DNA of 64,000 bases from JASBYZ01 sp029983705 (GTDB taxonomy: Bacteria; Actinomycetota; Coriobacteriia; Coriobacteriales; JAEZZM01). Shown one piece after another: positions 36,736 to 44,799 of the stretch. The first letter of the stretch is position 1. Each line of letters starts with the position of its first letter. Both the position numbers and the translations under genes were made by a program. The stretch is from the NCBI GenBank assembly GCA_965119715.1, contig OZ221969.1, positions 248,001 through 312,000 of the forward strand, written 5' to 3'. The notes under the pieces are model-generated. The model was not told the DNA's origin. It made no database searches and saw only the letters and a program-made list of their open reading frames with translations.

Positions 36736-37158
36736 ATGGCTAAACGCGTAAAGGTAGAATATACCGGCACTCTAGAAGATGGAACTCAGTTTGACTCAAA
36801 CGTGGGAAAAGAGCCACTAGAATTTGTGCTGGGCTCAGGTATGATGATTCCAGGTTTTGACAGCGCAGTTCAGGACATGGAAGTTGGGGAAAGCAAAAAG
36901 GTTAGCTTAAGCCCTGAAGAGGCCTATGGTAACTATGAAGAGCAACTCATTCAAGAGGTAAGTGTTGACCAAATTCCTGATGCTGATAAGCTGCCTGTGG
37001 GTGAAATGATTTACTTTAAATCTCCTGAAGGCCAGCCTATTCCTGCAAAGGTATTAGGCGTTAAAGATGGTATGGCTCGCTTTGACTTTAACCATCAGCT
37101 TGCTGGTAAAACCCTTATTTTTGATATTAAACTTCTCTCTAAAGAGGATGAGGACTAA
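36736..37158 (+). CDS. SlyD-like FKBP-type peptidyl-prolyl isomerase
   Basis: 140 residues. FKBP core VKVEYTGTLEDGTQFDSN at the start, then EFVLGSGMMIPGFD and an insert-in-flap (IF) chaperone domain between about 70 and 120, and a C-terminal FDIKLLSKEDED. The His/Cys-rich metal-binding tail of E. coli SlyD is missing, so it is the short form. Good AGGAG site 8 nt before the ATG. A folding helper, cytosolic since no signal peptide is seen. Confidence 0.93.
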   Translation: MAKRVKVEYTGTLEDGTQFDSNVGKEPLEFVLGSGMMIPGFDSAVQDMEVGESKKVSLSPEEAYGNYEEQLIQEVSVDQIPDADKLPVGEMIYFKSPEGQPIPAKVLGVKDGMARFDFNHQLAGKTLIFDIKLLSKEDED

Positions 37159-37164
37159 ATAGTT

Positions 37165-37623
37165 TTGAACAAGGGGACTGAAGGACAGCACCCAAGGAGC
37201 GCTGAGCAATCAGGGCACTTGGGTGTTCTTATAGCACAAAATGCAGATTGGGCAGTTGCTGCAGCAGTTGTAGCTATTCTTATGTCTGCCTTAGTAGGCA
37301 CCCCCTACTCAAAAGGCTATATACTCGCAATGCCTCTTGGTCCCTTTTTACTCTTTACGGTATCCTTACTTTCAATCATCTTGTCACTTTATGTACGCTA
37401 CTTGCTTGAACTAATTTTAGAGCGTTTACACTATTCTAAAGATGGCTTTATAAAAAAGTTTTTGCTTATTGGCCTGCCTCTTATAATTCAAATCTTGGTA
37501 ATTAGCTCTGGATACCTCTATGTTTTTGGACCAGGTCTTCCCTTATATCTCTCCGTATGCACATTCATAGTTGTTGCGAAAGTATATGACTTTATTATCA
37601 AACGCGTCTTTTTAGGGGCCTAA
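37165..37623 (+). CDS. Small polytopic membrane protein of unknown function
   Basis: 152 residues, TTG start 6 nt after the slyD stop, GAGGA-like site inside slyD. About four hydrophobic helices (roughly 28-46, 50-75, 95-115, 122-142), short loops and no conserved motif I recognise. Because the start is TTG and the spacing weak, the N-terminus is uncertain; the next in-frame ATG is about 40 residues further on. It may be cotranscribed with slyD. Confidence 0.6.
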   Translation: MNKGTEGQHPRSAEQSGHLGVLIAQNADWAVAAAVVAILMSALVGTPYSKGYILAMPLGPFLLFTVSLLSIILSLYVRYLLELILERLHYSKDGFIKKFLLIGLPLIIQILVISSGYLYVFGPGLPLYLSVCTFIVVAKVYDFIIKRVFLGA

Positions 37624-37626
37624 AGA

Positions 37627-37887
37627 CTATACCGATTTTAAGGTAAGCAGATGAGTGGTAACTCCTGCTGCAATAATTATGAGCATAATTTTTACCCAGC
37701 TAATTGGAATAAAATAAATGGAAAGACTAATTCCTAACCATAAGACTACAAGAGTAAAGATTTTATCGCCCCGCTTCATTTGCTTTTTCTCGTAATTACT
37801 AAGGTAGGGACCAAGGTATTTATTAGTAATAATCCACCTATACATATGTTTTGATGAACGTAAAAAAGCAAAACAATCCTTCTTCAA
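37627..37887 (-). CDS. YbaN/DUF454-like protein, apparently N-terminally truncated
   Basis: 86 residues from a TTG start with no convincing binding site. The opening CFAFLRSSKHMYRWI, then NKYLGPYLSNYE and two membrane helices resemble the second half of DUF454 (YbaN) proteins, which are about 120 residues. The usual first membrane segment and PTTPF motif are missing, and an in-frame TGA closes the frame 18 nt before the TTG. This may be a remnant gene or a lineage-specific short form. Function unknown. Confidence 0.45.
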   Translation of the reverse strand: MKKDCFAFLRSSKHMYRWIITNKYLGPYLSNYEKKQMKRGDKIFTLVVLWLGISLSIYFIPISWVKIMLIIIAAGVTTHLLTLKSV

Positions 37888-37993
37888 TTTTAAACTTATC
37901 GTCGTTCATATTATGATCTCTTGTTCTTTGAGTAATAAAGAGCTAACACTTTAGGTATAAAGAATAGCAAAGAAAGAACTGAAAGGAACAAAG

Positions 37994-39895
37994 TTGGCTA
38001 GATTAGAAGATAATTTTTATGAATATGTAAATGAAGACTGGCTTAAAGAGGCAGAAATACCTGGTGATAAGGCATCTACCGGATCATTTCATCAGATAGA
38101 TGATGCGCTTGAAAAGCTCATGATGGAGCTTTCAGAAAATTGGCTTACAAGCAAAGAGCCAGTGCCTGATGACAAACGCATTAAAGAGTACGTAAAGCTT
38201 TTAGCGATGGCTAGAAACTATGATCAGCGTGAAAAAGACGGGGTTAAACCGGTACTCCCCTACTTAAGTTGGTTTGACGAAAATATTACCTCTTGGCAAG
38301 ATGTTGCCCAAAATTATAGGCGCCTTATTTTAGACGGATTTTCTGTACCATATGACTTTGGTGTTTCAATTGATATGAAAGACACCTCAAAGCATGCTTT
38401 ATATGCATCATCACCTGCATTAATCTTTCCAGACCGCACATATTATGAGAGAGACGATGAGCAGATAGAGGCACTTGCTGAAGTGTATAAGTCAATGGCC
38501 CTAGAAATTGCTGAGGCCTTTGGCGTCGAAGATCCTAAAGATTTGGTAGAGCGCGCTATAAACTACGATAAAAACTTTGCACCTTATACTAAGTCCGGTG
38601 AAGAGCAGGCAGACTACGTAAAAGCTTACAATCCTTATAGCTTAAAAGAGCTTGATAAGCACTCATCAGAGTTTAGCTTGGCACAAATTGCCCAAAGCCT
38701 TGTAGGACCTGAGCTTACAGAGCTTATTGTTGAGGAGCCAAAGTTTTTAGAGAACTTAGATAGCATCGTAAATGACGAAAGTTTTGATGACTACAGAGCA
38801 TGGGTCTTCCTAAACTTCATGCTTGATTCATCTGCACTCTTAAGTGATGATTTAAGAGTTAAGACCGACGCTTTTAGAAAAGTACTTTCAGGCATTAAAG
38901 AGTCTAAATCTAAAGAAAAATCAGCTTACTATTTGGCTCACGGATACTTCTCTATTCCTGTTGGAACCTACTATGCTAAAAAGTATTTTGGTCCGGATGC
39001 CAAAAAAGATGTTGAGCAGATGGCACGAAACGTCATTAAGGTTTATAAAGAGCGCCTCTCTCACAACAATTGGCTCTCACAAGAAACTATTGATAAGGCA
39101 ATTGTTAAGCTTGATGCTATTGATCTTCATGTTGGTTACCCAGAGCATATCCAAGAATTCTATGACGAGCTTGAGGTTGTCCCTTACGACCAAGGTGGAA
39201 GCTTGTTTAGCAATACTAAAAAATTCTCTAAGATTATGCGCGAGTATAACTTTGATAAATACTCAAAGCCTGTAGAAAACGACCTTTGGTCTATGAGCCC
39301 AGATATGGTAAACGCCTACTATAACCCTCAGCTCAATCACATTGTATTTCCAGCTGGCATTTTGCAAGAGCCATTTTATGATCTTTCACAGCATCCGTCA
39401 GCCAATTATGGTGGTATCGGAGCTGTAATTGCCCATGAAATCTCACACGCCTTTGACAACAATGGATCACAATTTGACGAGTTTGGAAACCTCGCAGATT
39501 GGTGGACCAAAGAAGACTTTGAACAATTTGATGCCCGCGCTCAAAAAATGATTGAAGCTTGGAATGGCGAGAAGAGCTTTGGTGGAGAGGTTAATGGAAC
39601 ACTTACGGTAAGTGAAAACATTGCTGATGCTGGTGGTATTTCTTGCGCACTTGAAGCTGCAAAGATGGAAGATGATTATAATGCTGATGAGTTCTTTAAG
39701 AACTGGGCGCGCGTTTGGAGATTTAAGTCATCTGAAGAATACGCACAGATGCTCTTAGCTGTTGATGTTCATGCGCCAGCACCTCTGAGAGGTAATGTTC
39801 AACTGAAGCACCTGGATGAGTTTTATAGTACCTATGATATTAAACCAGGTGATGGTATGTACCTACCAGAAGATAAGCGTGTACAAATCTGGTAG
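37994..39895 (+). CDS. pepO: M13-family zinc metallopeptidase (PepO-type)
   Basis: 633 residues, TTG start preceded by AAAGGA. Neprilysin-like endopeptidase, probably cytosolic as no signal peptide or membrane helix is seen. Zinc motif HEISHAFDNNG (HExxH) near residue 480, third ligand in ENIADAGG about 60 residues later, substrate-binding NAYYNP, and the conserved APxxLRGN segment near the C-terminus as 'APAPLRGNVQ'. Degrades small peptides. Single gene followed by a hairpin terminator. Confidence 0.94.
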   Translation: MARLEDNFYEYVNEDWLKEAEIPGDKASTGSFHQIDDALEKLMMELSENWLTSKEPVPDDKRIKEYVKLLAMARNYDQREKDGVKPVLPYLSWFDENITSWQDVAQNYRRLILDGFSVPYDFGVSIDMKDTSKHALYASSPALIFPDRTYYERDDEQIEALAEVYKSMALEIAEAFGVEDPKDLVERAINYDKNFAPYTKSGEEQADYVKAYNPYSLKELDKHSSEFSLAQIAQSLVGPELTELIVEEPKFLENLDSIVNDESFDDYRAWVFLNFMLDSSALLSDDLRVKTDAFRKVLSGIKESKSKEKSAYYLAHGYFSIPVGTYYAKKYFGPDAKKDVEQMARNVIKVYKERLSHNNWLSQETIDKAIVKLDAIDLHVGYPEHIQEFYDELEVVPYDQGGSLFSNTKKFSKIMREYNFDKYSKPVENDLWSMSPDMVNAYYNPQLNHIVFPAGILQEPFYDLSQHPSANYGGIGAVIAHEISHAFDNNGSQFDEFGNLADWWTKEDFEQFDARAQKMIEAWNGEKSFGGEVNGTLTVSENIADAGGISCALEAAKMEDDYNADEFFKNWARVWRFKSSEEYAQMLLAVDVHAPAPLRGNVQLKHLDEFYSTYDIKPGDGMYLPEDKRVQIW

Positions 39896-39921
39896 TTAAA
39901 ACGTTTTGCTAAGCAATAATA

Positions 39922-39953
39922 TGAGGCGCCCATGCGGGCGCCTCATTTGTTTA
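39922..39953 (+). terminator. Terminator after pepO
   Basis: 10-bp GC-rich perfect stem TGAGGCGCCC / GGGCGCCTCA with an ATGC loop, followed by TTTGTTT. It may also serve the convergent yigZ-like gene. Confidence 0.85.
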
Positions 39954-40580
39954 AAATACTCCGGTAAATACAGGGCTAAACTCATAGTACTTCTCGCCAC
40001 TAAATAGCTCTTGTAAGACTGGCGCAAGCGATTCTTTTACCTCTTTAAGCATAGTAGCGCGCAGAGAGACTTTATCTGTGTATGATATATCGTCAATTTG
40101 TGCACCCTGTTGCTCAAGTACAAACTTTGTTTGTTCAAGTTTGTCATAGCTTGTAGTAATTTCTATACGTACAAGCTCTTTCATCTCAAGAACTGTAGCC
40201 TCTGCTAAAGCGTCTTGCGGACCTCTTGTATACGCCCGCACCAAACCTCCAGTACCAAGTAAGGTACCGCCAAAATATCTTACAACAACTGCAACTACAT
40301 CTTTTAAATCTGCACCTTCAAGCACGGTTAAGATGGGAAGGCCTGCTGTCTTTTGAGGCTCACCGTCGTCACTGTACCTCACCCTGTTTTGCTCATTTAA
40401 AATATATGCATAGCAGTGATGCCGAGCGTCAGGATATTTTTCTCTTATCTCTGTAATAAAGTCTGTGGCTTCTTCTTCGCTTTCAACATGCGCCATGTGA
40501 GTTATAAACTTAGATTTTTTCTCTTCAAACTCAGATACACTTGTGCCTTCAATAGTTTTATATGCGTCTATCATAGTCAT
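39951..40580 (-). CDS. YigZ/IMPACT-family protein
   Basis: About 209 residues from the ATG at 40580 (an ATG at 40574 is an equally good choice; the longer frame overlaps the upstream gene more and lacks a clear site). N-terminal IMPACT/UPF0029 domain with KFITHMAHVESEEEA, HHCYAYIL, DDGEPQKTAGLPIL, VVVRYFGGTLLGTGGLVRAY, then a DUF1949 C-terminal domain. The start overlaps the end of the DUF4126 gene by about 20 nt, so it is translationally coupled. Role in translation control is known for some eukaryotic relatives; bacterial role uncertain. Confidence 0.88.
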   Translation of the reverse strand: MTMIDAYKTIEGTSVSEFEEKKSKFITHMAHVESEEEATDFITEIREKYPDARHHCYAYILNEQNRVRYSDDGEPQKTAGLPILTVLEGADLKDVVAVVVRYFGGTLLGTGGLVRAYTRGPQDALAEATVLEMKELVRIEITTSYDKLEQTKFVLEQQGAQIDDISYTDKVSLRATMLKEVKESLAPVLQELFSGEKYYEFSPVFTGVF

Positions 40581-41163
40581 CAGAATGTTTATCACTTGAA
40601 GAATCAAAAGATCTTACCTTATGAGCTGCTGATTTAAAAAATTTTCGTAAGGTAAGAAAGGCTACCAGTAAAAGTATTATTACCAAAATAATTAATACAG
40701 GAGCAGCTATTGCAATAATAGAAATTCCAAGAGAGCTTATGTCTCCTACTGTTGAAAGAACTGGAGCAGATATACCTGCTGTAGAAGTGTTAGCGGCAAC
40801 TCTCACGCTTGATTTACCCGCATGAACTCCTCCTGCCAAGACAAGACCAGCAATACCAATAAGGATTGGATTGATAGTATCAACATTTCCAGATGCCGCA
40901 AGTGCAACTAGAGCTCCAGCTACAGGCCTTACAAAGGTTTGAATGGCATCATTAATGCTATCTGCAACAGGAAATTTATCTGCCACAAGCTCAATAATTA
41001 AGAGCACAGCAATTACAAGCATAGCCCACCACTCACCCAGAAAAGTAAATGGCTCACTTAATTGAATGAGTCCAAGCTTAGATGCAATAGAAAGCACTAA
41101 GAGCGGTATATACGCATTGAGGCCTGCAGGAATTGAGAGACCTAATGCACTAAGAAGTTCCAT
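40558..41163 (-). CDS. DUF4126-like membrane protein
   Basis: 201 residues, about five membrane helices and a basic Ser/Asp-rich tail. The start ALGLSIPAGLNAYIPLLVLS and the GPVAGAL/ASGNVD-type middle (PVAGALVALAASGNVDT) resemble DUF4126 proteins, about 200 residues long. Function unknown. It starts 10 nt after the KdpD-like gene and overlaps the YigZ start, so the three form one transcript. Confidence 0.75.
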   Translation of the reverse strand: MELLSALGLSIPAGLNAYIPLLVLSIASKLGLIQLSEPFTFLGEWWAMLVIAVLLIIELVADKFPVADSINDAIQTFVRPVAGALVALAASGNVDTINPILIGIAGLVLAGGVHAGKSSVRVAANTSTAGISAPVLSTVGDISSLGISIIAIAAPVLIILVIILLLVAFLTLRKFFKSAAHKVRSFDSSSDKHSDDYDRRI

Positions 41164-41173
41164 ATCTTAATCC

Positions 41174-43924
41174 TTAATTGTTAAACCACGCGGTACTTAC
41201 GGCTCCTCCGCCTAGTCTTTTTCGTACCCTAACACTGCCTCCATGAGCCCTAAAGGCTACGGCAGCTAAGATTAAATATGCGCGGTCGGGTGAATGCTTT
41301 GCTTTTTGCAGGTCAAAATACTTCTGCTCTTCTTCAGCTTGACGCTCAATCTCACTTGCATCTGCTGCGCGTAAGATATCGTCATCAATTTGAGGAGCCT
41401 TAGCTATATGCTCAATACTTACTGACTTATTTGCATCAAGCGCTTTTGCATGTGCAGCAAGACGCTCAACTAAATCGCTTTGCTCCTTTTGGCGCTTGTT
41501 AATATACTCTTTTGAAAGCACAGCGTTTAAATCTGACACTTCTAGGTTTTCTTGCTCATCAGCTACAGAAACACTTGTCTGTCCCTTATATATTTTTACC
41601 GAGACATCAATGCGGCTTCCCTTAGGACTGTGCAGCACTGCATAGGTAATAAGGTTTGAAATTGCCATTTGAAGCATGTACTTATCACCAAAGATTTGGT
41701 TTTGAATGTTTCTGTCGTCAAAATTTATATGCGCTTCAGGCAAAATCTCTTTGGTCTTTTTAATGGCTGACTTTACAAGCATTGCAAAGTCCATACCTTT
41801 AAAGGTAGCCTCATCATCATTTTTAAACTGCAAAATTGAGTGGAGCGCATCAATGTAGCGCTTTATCAAAATACTCTCTTGGCGAACCAGCGCAATTGCT
41901 TCCTCATAATAGCTGCCACTGTCGTAATTATTTGTTCTCATGGTCATAAGCAGATCAATTGCCTGACTTAAAATACTGGTAGATGATGCAGCATATGAGG
42001 AAAGTGAAGAGGCAAAGCTACCACGAATGGATTCAAGCTGCGCTTCTCTGAGGTCACGCCTGTGTTCTTCGTTTAAGAGCTGGCGCTCAAATGCTAGGGC
42101 AGTTTGACTTACCACCATGTTCAAAAAGGCATTATGTTCCTGATTTAAAAAGCCGGTACGCATTGAAACACCTATAACGCCACGCACCTTATCGCTTGCA
42201 GCTACTGGATAATAGCGTCCTTCGCAAATTGGAAATTCACCGGTTCCAGCCCCTGCAACCTCATTGTGCTCAAAAGCCCAGCGTGCTGCCTCTTTTTCTT
42301 GCGGAAGTGAGAAGAGTTTAATGTTTACGTCATCTGGTGCGGGCTTTGCCTTTGGTTCAACTTTAGCAAGTGGCTTTGTGGTATAAAACACTGCAGCCTT
42401 ACCAAATATCTTGGTGACAGTATTAAGGGTGCTCGACACTACCTCATTTATTCCGCGCGATGAAAGCATAGCCTTATTAAGCTCATAGAGCACTTGGGTG
42501 TGCTGCTCTCTAAACTTTGATCGCTCAGTACTTCTTCTCATGCGAGATGAAAGCGTTGTAATAACAAGGGCTACTATCAACAGAATTACAAAGGTAAAGT
42601 AGTGTGCTTTATGGTCTACCTCAAAAGAATAGTATGGGACAACAAAGAAGTAGCTCAGGGCCACAATTGAAAGTATAGATCCAATAATGCCAGCTAAATA
42701 GCCCTTTGTATAAATTGCAATTATGGTTGATGCAAGCACATATATAAGTACCGCGGTGGTGTTGGTAAATCCAAAATTAGAGAGCATCATAATAATGCCG
42801 GTCGCTATAACCACGGTAAGTATAGTAAAGAAAAAATCTTTAACACTCAGTGAGAATATAGAGCTGTAAGCTCCTGCGTAAACATTTTTAAAGTCGGAGC
42901 TTACCTGCTTAATAGGCACCATGTGAAAGACTACATTTGGCAAAAGCTTCTCTAGTTTTTGAGAAGGTCTTAGGTGCACTGGTAAGAGCAGCCGCTGAGC
43001 AAAACTTATCTCAGGTCTTGCTGTGTATACATCAGTAATATCATGAGAGAGCGCGTAATCAGAAATAAGGCCCAGGCTATCGTCGCCATGAAGTAAGACA
43101 AACTCTGCTCCACTATCTTCACTAAATTCCTTGAGCTTATCTATTGTCTCATTTAATTTTTCACCAGTTGGAAGCACATTGTGTTCAGGGTTTACATAGA
43201 TAACCTGCAGGCTTGCATCACTTGAGGCAGCACTTGCAGCGGCGCGTTTAATAACCTCATATTCGCTTCCATCAAATAAGACAGGAACTAAGATCTTTTT
43301 TATTTTAAGTTTATCAAGCTCATCAGAATTATTTTGCTTAGTTTGCGCTGCAAAATCCATCACACACCTAAGTGCTAAGGTTCTCAATTCTTTAAGCTCA
43401 ACTAAGTCATAAGGCTGGTTAATCTTTTCTAATCTAAGGGCTAAATCCTTAGGCTCAATATCAATAAACTCAAGTTCATCAGCCCGGTAAAAAATATCTT
43501 GTGGAAGCGTGAGTACCTGGCTGAGGCCAGTAATCTCTTCTACAAATTCTGATTCTTGTGCAAGCTCTTTTACCTCGAGTGTCGCATATACGTCAATGCC
43601 TGATTCTAGACAAGTTAAGACGTCTTGATACTTATACTCATGACCCTCAAGCTCTGAGCTGCCTATGAGCTTATCGACCACTAAAATATCTGGCTGCTCT
43701 TTAAGTGCCTGCTTAAAACTATAATCTTCACCTAAAACATCACTACTACTTGGTTCAAGCACCGACAGATAGGCAACTTTTTTGCCTATGTTTTCAAGCT
43801 CCATGGCCTCATCAAGCATGCTTGAGGTAGTACCCGTTGCAAGACTATAGGAAAAGAAGAGTTTAAGCCTGCCTTGCTGTGAGTTTACATGCTCATTTTC
43901 TTGTATGAGAGTGGAGTTATTCAT
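41174..43924 (-). CDS. KdpD-like protein with degenerate kinase motifs (probable pseudokinase)
   Basis: 916 residues with the KdpD architecture: KdpD N-domain (about 18-190, with GIDVYATLEV and a degraded Walker A 'ATGTTSS' where GxGKT is expected), USP-like domain (205-340), four membrane helices (about 362-465), GAF-like region (480-620), then a HisKA/HATPase region. The usual SHDLRTPL phospho-acceptor block reads 'SFASSLSSYAASS' with no His. The N-box is 'NLITYAVLHSP' and lacks the expected Asn, and the DxGxG of the G1 box is absent. The C-terminal AHGGSVRVRKRLGGGA is still recognisable. No KdpE or KdpFABC here. It likely lacks autokinase activity. Confidence 0.85.
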   Translation of the reverse strand: MNNSTLIQENEHVNSQQGRLKLFFSYSLATGTTSSMLDEAMELENIGKKVAYLSVLEPSSSDVLGEDYSFKQALKEQPDILVVDKLIGSSELEGHEYKYQDVLTCLESGIDVYATLEVKELAQESEFVEEITGLSQVLTLPQDIFYRADELEFIDIEPKDLALRLEKINQPYDLVELKELRTLALRCVMDFAAQTKQNNSDELDKLKIKKILVPVLFDGSEYEVIKRAAASAASSDASLQVIYVNPEHNVLPTGEKLNETIDKLKEFSEDSGAEFVLLHGDDSLGLISDYALSHDITDVYTARPEISFAQRLLLPVHLRPSQKLEKLLPNVVFHMVPIKQVSSDFKNVYAGAYSSIFSLSVKDFFFTILTVVIATGIIMMLSNFGFTNTTAVLIYVLASTIIAIYTKGYLAGIIGSILSIVALSYFFVVPYYSFEVDHKAHYFTFVILLIVALVITTLSSRMRRSTERSKFREQHTQVLYELNKAMLSSRGINEVVSSTLNTVTKIFGKAAVFYTTKPLAKVEPKAKPAPDDVNIKLFSLPQEKEAARWAFEHNEVAGAGTGEFPICEGRYYPVAASDKVRGVIGVSMRTGFLNQEHNAFLNMVVSQTALAFERQLLNEEHRRDLREAQLESIRGSFASSLSSYAASSTSILSQAIDLLMTMRTNNYDSGSYYEEAIALVRQESILIKRYIDALHSILQFKNDDEATFKGMDFAMLVKSAIKKTKEILPEAHINFDDRNIQNQIFGDKYMLQMAISNLITYAVLHSPKGSRIDVSVKIYKGQTSVSVADEQENLEVSDLNAVLSKEYINKRQKEQSDLVERLAAHAKALDANKSVSIEHIAKAPQIDDDILRAADASEIERQAEEEQKYFDLQKAKHSPDRAYLILAAVAFRAHGGSVRVRKRLGGGAVSTAWFNN

Positions 43925-43939
43925 AGCTTCCTATTGTAA

Positions 43940-44455
43940 CTAAGCAAATAGCTTAGGCGCGATTTCTTTTACCCAGCGGTCTATTACATTCCAGTCGCGG
44001 TAGTCTCCATAATCAATTGGATACATTTTTAGTTGAAGTGATTCCATTTTTGAAAAACCCTCGGGATTTTTCCAACCTGCAAATACGGTTTGAGCAAGAG
44101 GCTTTGCAGGAGCTAGCTGGTCTACATTTGTTTGAAGCTCACTTAGAGCCTGTTTATGCTGATTTGGATCATCTGTAGCAGGTTTAAGACCAACAGAATA
44201 AACTGCAAAAGGTGTGCTTACTAGATAATCTTTTTGACTTAAAAGCCAGTCCATACCTTCTTTATGCCATTTTCCAATACGAATGCCGCTACCAAAAATA
44301 ACAGCATCATAGTTTTTTACTTGCGGATTTTTTGATATATCAAGAAGGCTTGGCTTTGCTCCATACGCAATGCAATCAGCCGCTATACGATGGGCGATAC
44401 CGTCTGTAGCACCAGAGGCACTCACATATGCAATAAGAACTTTTTTTAAAGCCAT
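43940..44455 (-). CDS. Flavodoxin-fold protein, HemG-like
   Basis: 171 residues, single flavodoxin domain. FMN phosphate loop SASGATDGIA (usually S/T-x-x-G-x-T) near the N-terminus, the DAVIFGSGIRIGKWHKEG stretch and FAVYSVGLKPA are typical of the flavodoxin/HemG (protoporphyrinogen oxidase) group. Could act as an electron carrier or quinone-linked oxidase; no heme genes are next to it. First gene of a minus-strand transcript with the KdpD-like, DUF4126 and YigZ-like genes, 15 nt apart from the next. Confidence 0.85.
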   Translation of the reverse strand: MALKKVLIAYVSASGATDGIAHRIAADCIAYGAKPSLLDISKNPQVKNYDAVIFGSGIRIGKWHKEGMDWLLSQKDYLVSTPFAVYSVGLKPATDDPNQHKQALSELQTNVDQLAPAKPLAQTVFAGWKNPEGFSKMESLQLKMYPIDYGDYRDWNVIDRWVKEIAPKLFA

Positions 44456-44564
44456 GCTACTTTTACCCCTTTTATAAGTTGGTGTGAAAATATCGTACAG
44501 TACATTTTAACACTAATAACTTAAGCTTAAATGACCGTTATAAGCTTGATGAATTTTAGTGAAT

Positions 44565-44640
44565 TGGTGCCCCCAGAAGAATTCGAATCTCCGTTTTCAA
44601 CCTGAAGGGCTGACGTCCTTGGCCGCTAGACGATGGGGGC
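44565..44640 (-). tRNA. tRNA-Glu (anticodon TTC) with C at position 33
   Basis: 76 nt including the encoded CCA. Acceptor stem GCCCCCA / TGGGGGC, Glu-type D-arm GTCTAGC...AGGAC, T-arm GGAGA-TTCGAAT-TCTTC. The anticodon stem is TCAGC/GTTGA with one G-U pair. The loop reads CCTTCAG, giving anticodon TTC but C instead of the near-universal T at position 33. The next tRNA on the same strand is a normal tRNA-Glu with the same anticodon. Confidence 0.9.
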
Positions 44641-44668
44641 CTATATAATAAGGATTAGTCAGAAGAAG

Positions 44669-44744
44669 TGGTATCCCCAACGGGATTTGAACCCGTGTTG
44701 CCGCCGTGAAAGGGCGGTGTCCTAGGCCTCTAGACGATGGGGAC
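44669..44744 (-). tRNA. tRNA-Glu (anticodon TTC)
   Basis: 76 nt including the encoded CCA. Acceptor GTCCCCA / TGGGGAT (first pair G-U), Glu-type D-arm GTCTAGAGGCCTAGGAC, anticodon stem CCGCC/GGCGG with loop CTTTCAC, T-arm ACGGG-TTCAAAT-CCCGT. All canonical features of tRNA-Glu. Lies 28 nt upstream (in transcription) of the second tRNA-Glu; both probably share a promoter near 44745-44799, where I see no clear boxes. Confidence 0.95.
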
Positions 44745-44799
44745 CTATAACTAATTTCTACAGTCTCTTTTGAACTGCGAATTGATATTATCCATTACT

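Noticed and set aside
44565..44640. Reading the anticodon loop shifted by one base, giving anticodon TCA (UGA suppressor or Sec)
   Set aside because: With that shift the anticodon stem no longer pairs. The D-arm, variable loop and acceptor are all of the tRNA-Glu type, so TTC with C33 is the better fit.
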